From NCBI GenBank assembly GCA_934373375.1, contig CAKROP010000165.1, positions 1 through 5,507 of the forward strand: DNA of 5,507 nucleotides, written 5' to 3'. The position numbers and the translations under genes were made by a program. A model generated the notes under the pieces. It was not told the DNA's origin. It made no database searches and saw nothing but the letters and a program-made list of their open reading frames with translations. Origin of the DNA: an uncultured Anaerosacchariphilus sp. (GTDB taxonomy: Bacteria > Bacillota > Clostridia > Lachnospirales > Lachnospiraceae). Position 1 is the stretch's first letter, and each line of letters opens with the position of its first letter. Positions 5,397 to 5,507 of this stretch are shown in pieces.

Positions 5397-5507
5397 TAAG
5401 ATCCAGCTGTTCGAGAACAAGCGCATTCGTACTGCGTGGGATGAGGAAAAAGAGGAATGGTATTTTTCCATCGTTGATGTGGTGGCTGTTCTAACCGACC
5501 AGCCAGA
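5383..5507 (+). CDS. BRO-N domain antirepressor-like protein (3' partial)
   Basis: ATG 5383 lies 5 nt after AGGTGA (5372-5377) and 14 nt before the end of the phosphatase gene, so the two are probably translationally coupled. The 41 visible codons begin MAQNDKIQLFENKRIRTAWD and continue with WYFSIVDVVAVLT, the start of a BRO-N domain as in phage antirepressors and related proteins on Clostridia mobile elements. Such proteins bind DNA, and some act as SOS-linked or phage regulators. The gene runs off the window, so its C-terminal domain and exact role cannot be seen. Confidence 0.85.
   Translation, partial: MAQNDKIQLFENKRIRTAWDEEKEEWYFSIVDVVAVLTDQP

Noticed and set aside
4731..5471. Minus-strand 246-aa ORF opposite the phosphatase
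   Set aside because: The + strand phosphatase has its catalytic motifs and coupled starts; the antisense frame has no recognisable features.
1..5507. CRISPR array, tRNA, rRNA or complete insertion sequence
   Set aside because: No regularly spaced repeats, cloverleaf-like sequence, rRNA segment or transposase with terminal inverted repeats was seen on either strand.

Overview
The window looks like an accessory stretch of an integrative or conjugative element from a gut-type Clostridia/Oscillospiraceae bacterium. This rests on the mix of families (ArdA-like antirestriction protein, large serine recombinase, DUF1016, BRO-type antirepressor), on GC-rich coding sequence with purine-rich Shine-Dalgarno sites, and on sudden shifts in base composition. 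No housekeeping gene is visible, so the species cannot be named. All supported genes are on the + strand.

Left part (1-2045): two consecutive genes, each a splice of unrelated families. The first reads in frame from an ArdA-like antirestriction protein (cut by the window edge) into the back half of a large serine recombinase. It has the recombinase domain, zinc ribbon and coiled coil but no catalytic serine domain. The second overlaps it by one base. It begins like the small recombinase-domain protein that often follows a large serine recombinase, then turns into the C-terminal end of a calcineurin-like metallophosphoesterase. A recombinase-operon fragment (about 532-1704) therefore lies between two broken genes. 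This is either a rearrangement scar or an assembly chimera. A long hairpin at 2053-2100 closes the region.

Middle part (about 2163-4439): an AT-rich island with one gene of about 670 codons, its own likely promoter and a strong terminator. The protein has a winged-helix-like N-terminus, a PIN-like nuclease core and two C-terminal membrane segments. I recognise no named family. Its architecture and position make it a candidate membrane-anchored defence or abortive-infection effector. The island is bordered by an imperfect 14-bp direct repeat (12 of 14 identical), which suggests it was acquired as a unit.

Right part (4421-5507): a tightly packed GC-rich operon of a DUF1016 N-terminal-domain protein, a complete low-molecular-weight protein tyrosine phosphatase and the start of a BRO-N antirepressor-like protein. 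The genes overlap and are probably translationally coupled. The start region of the DUF1016 gene coincides with the right-hand repeat, and its family-like N-terminus would require an ATT start codon. This hints that insertion of the island altered the gene's 5' end.
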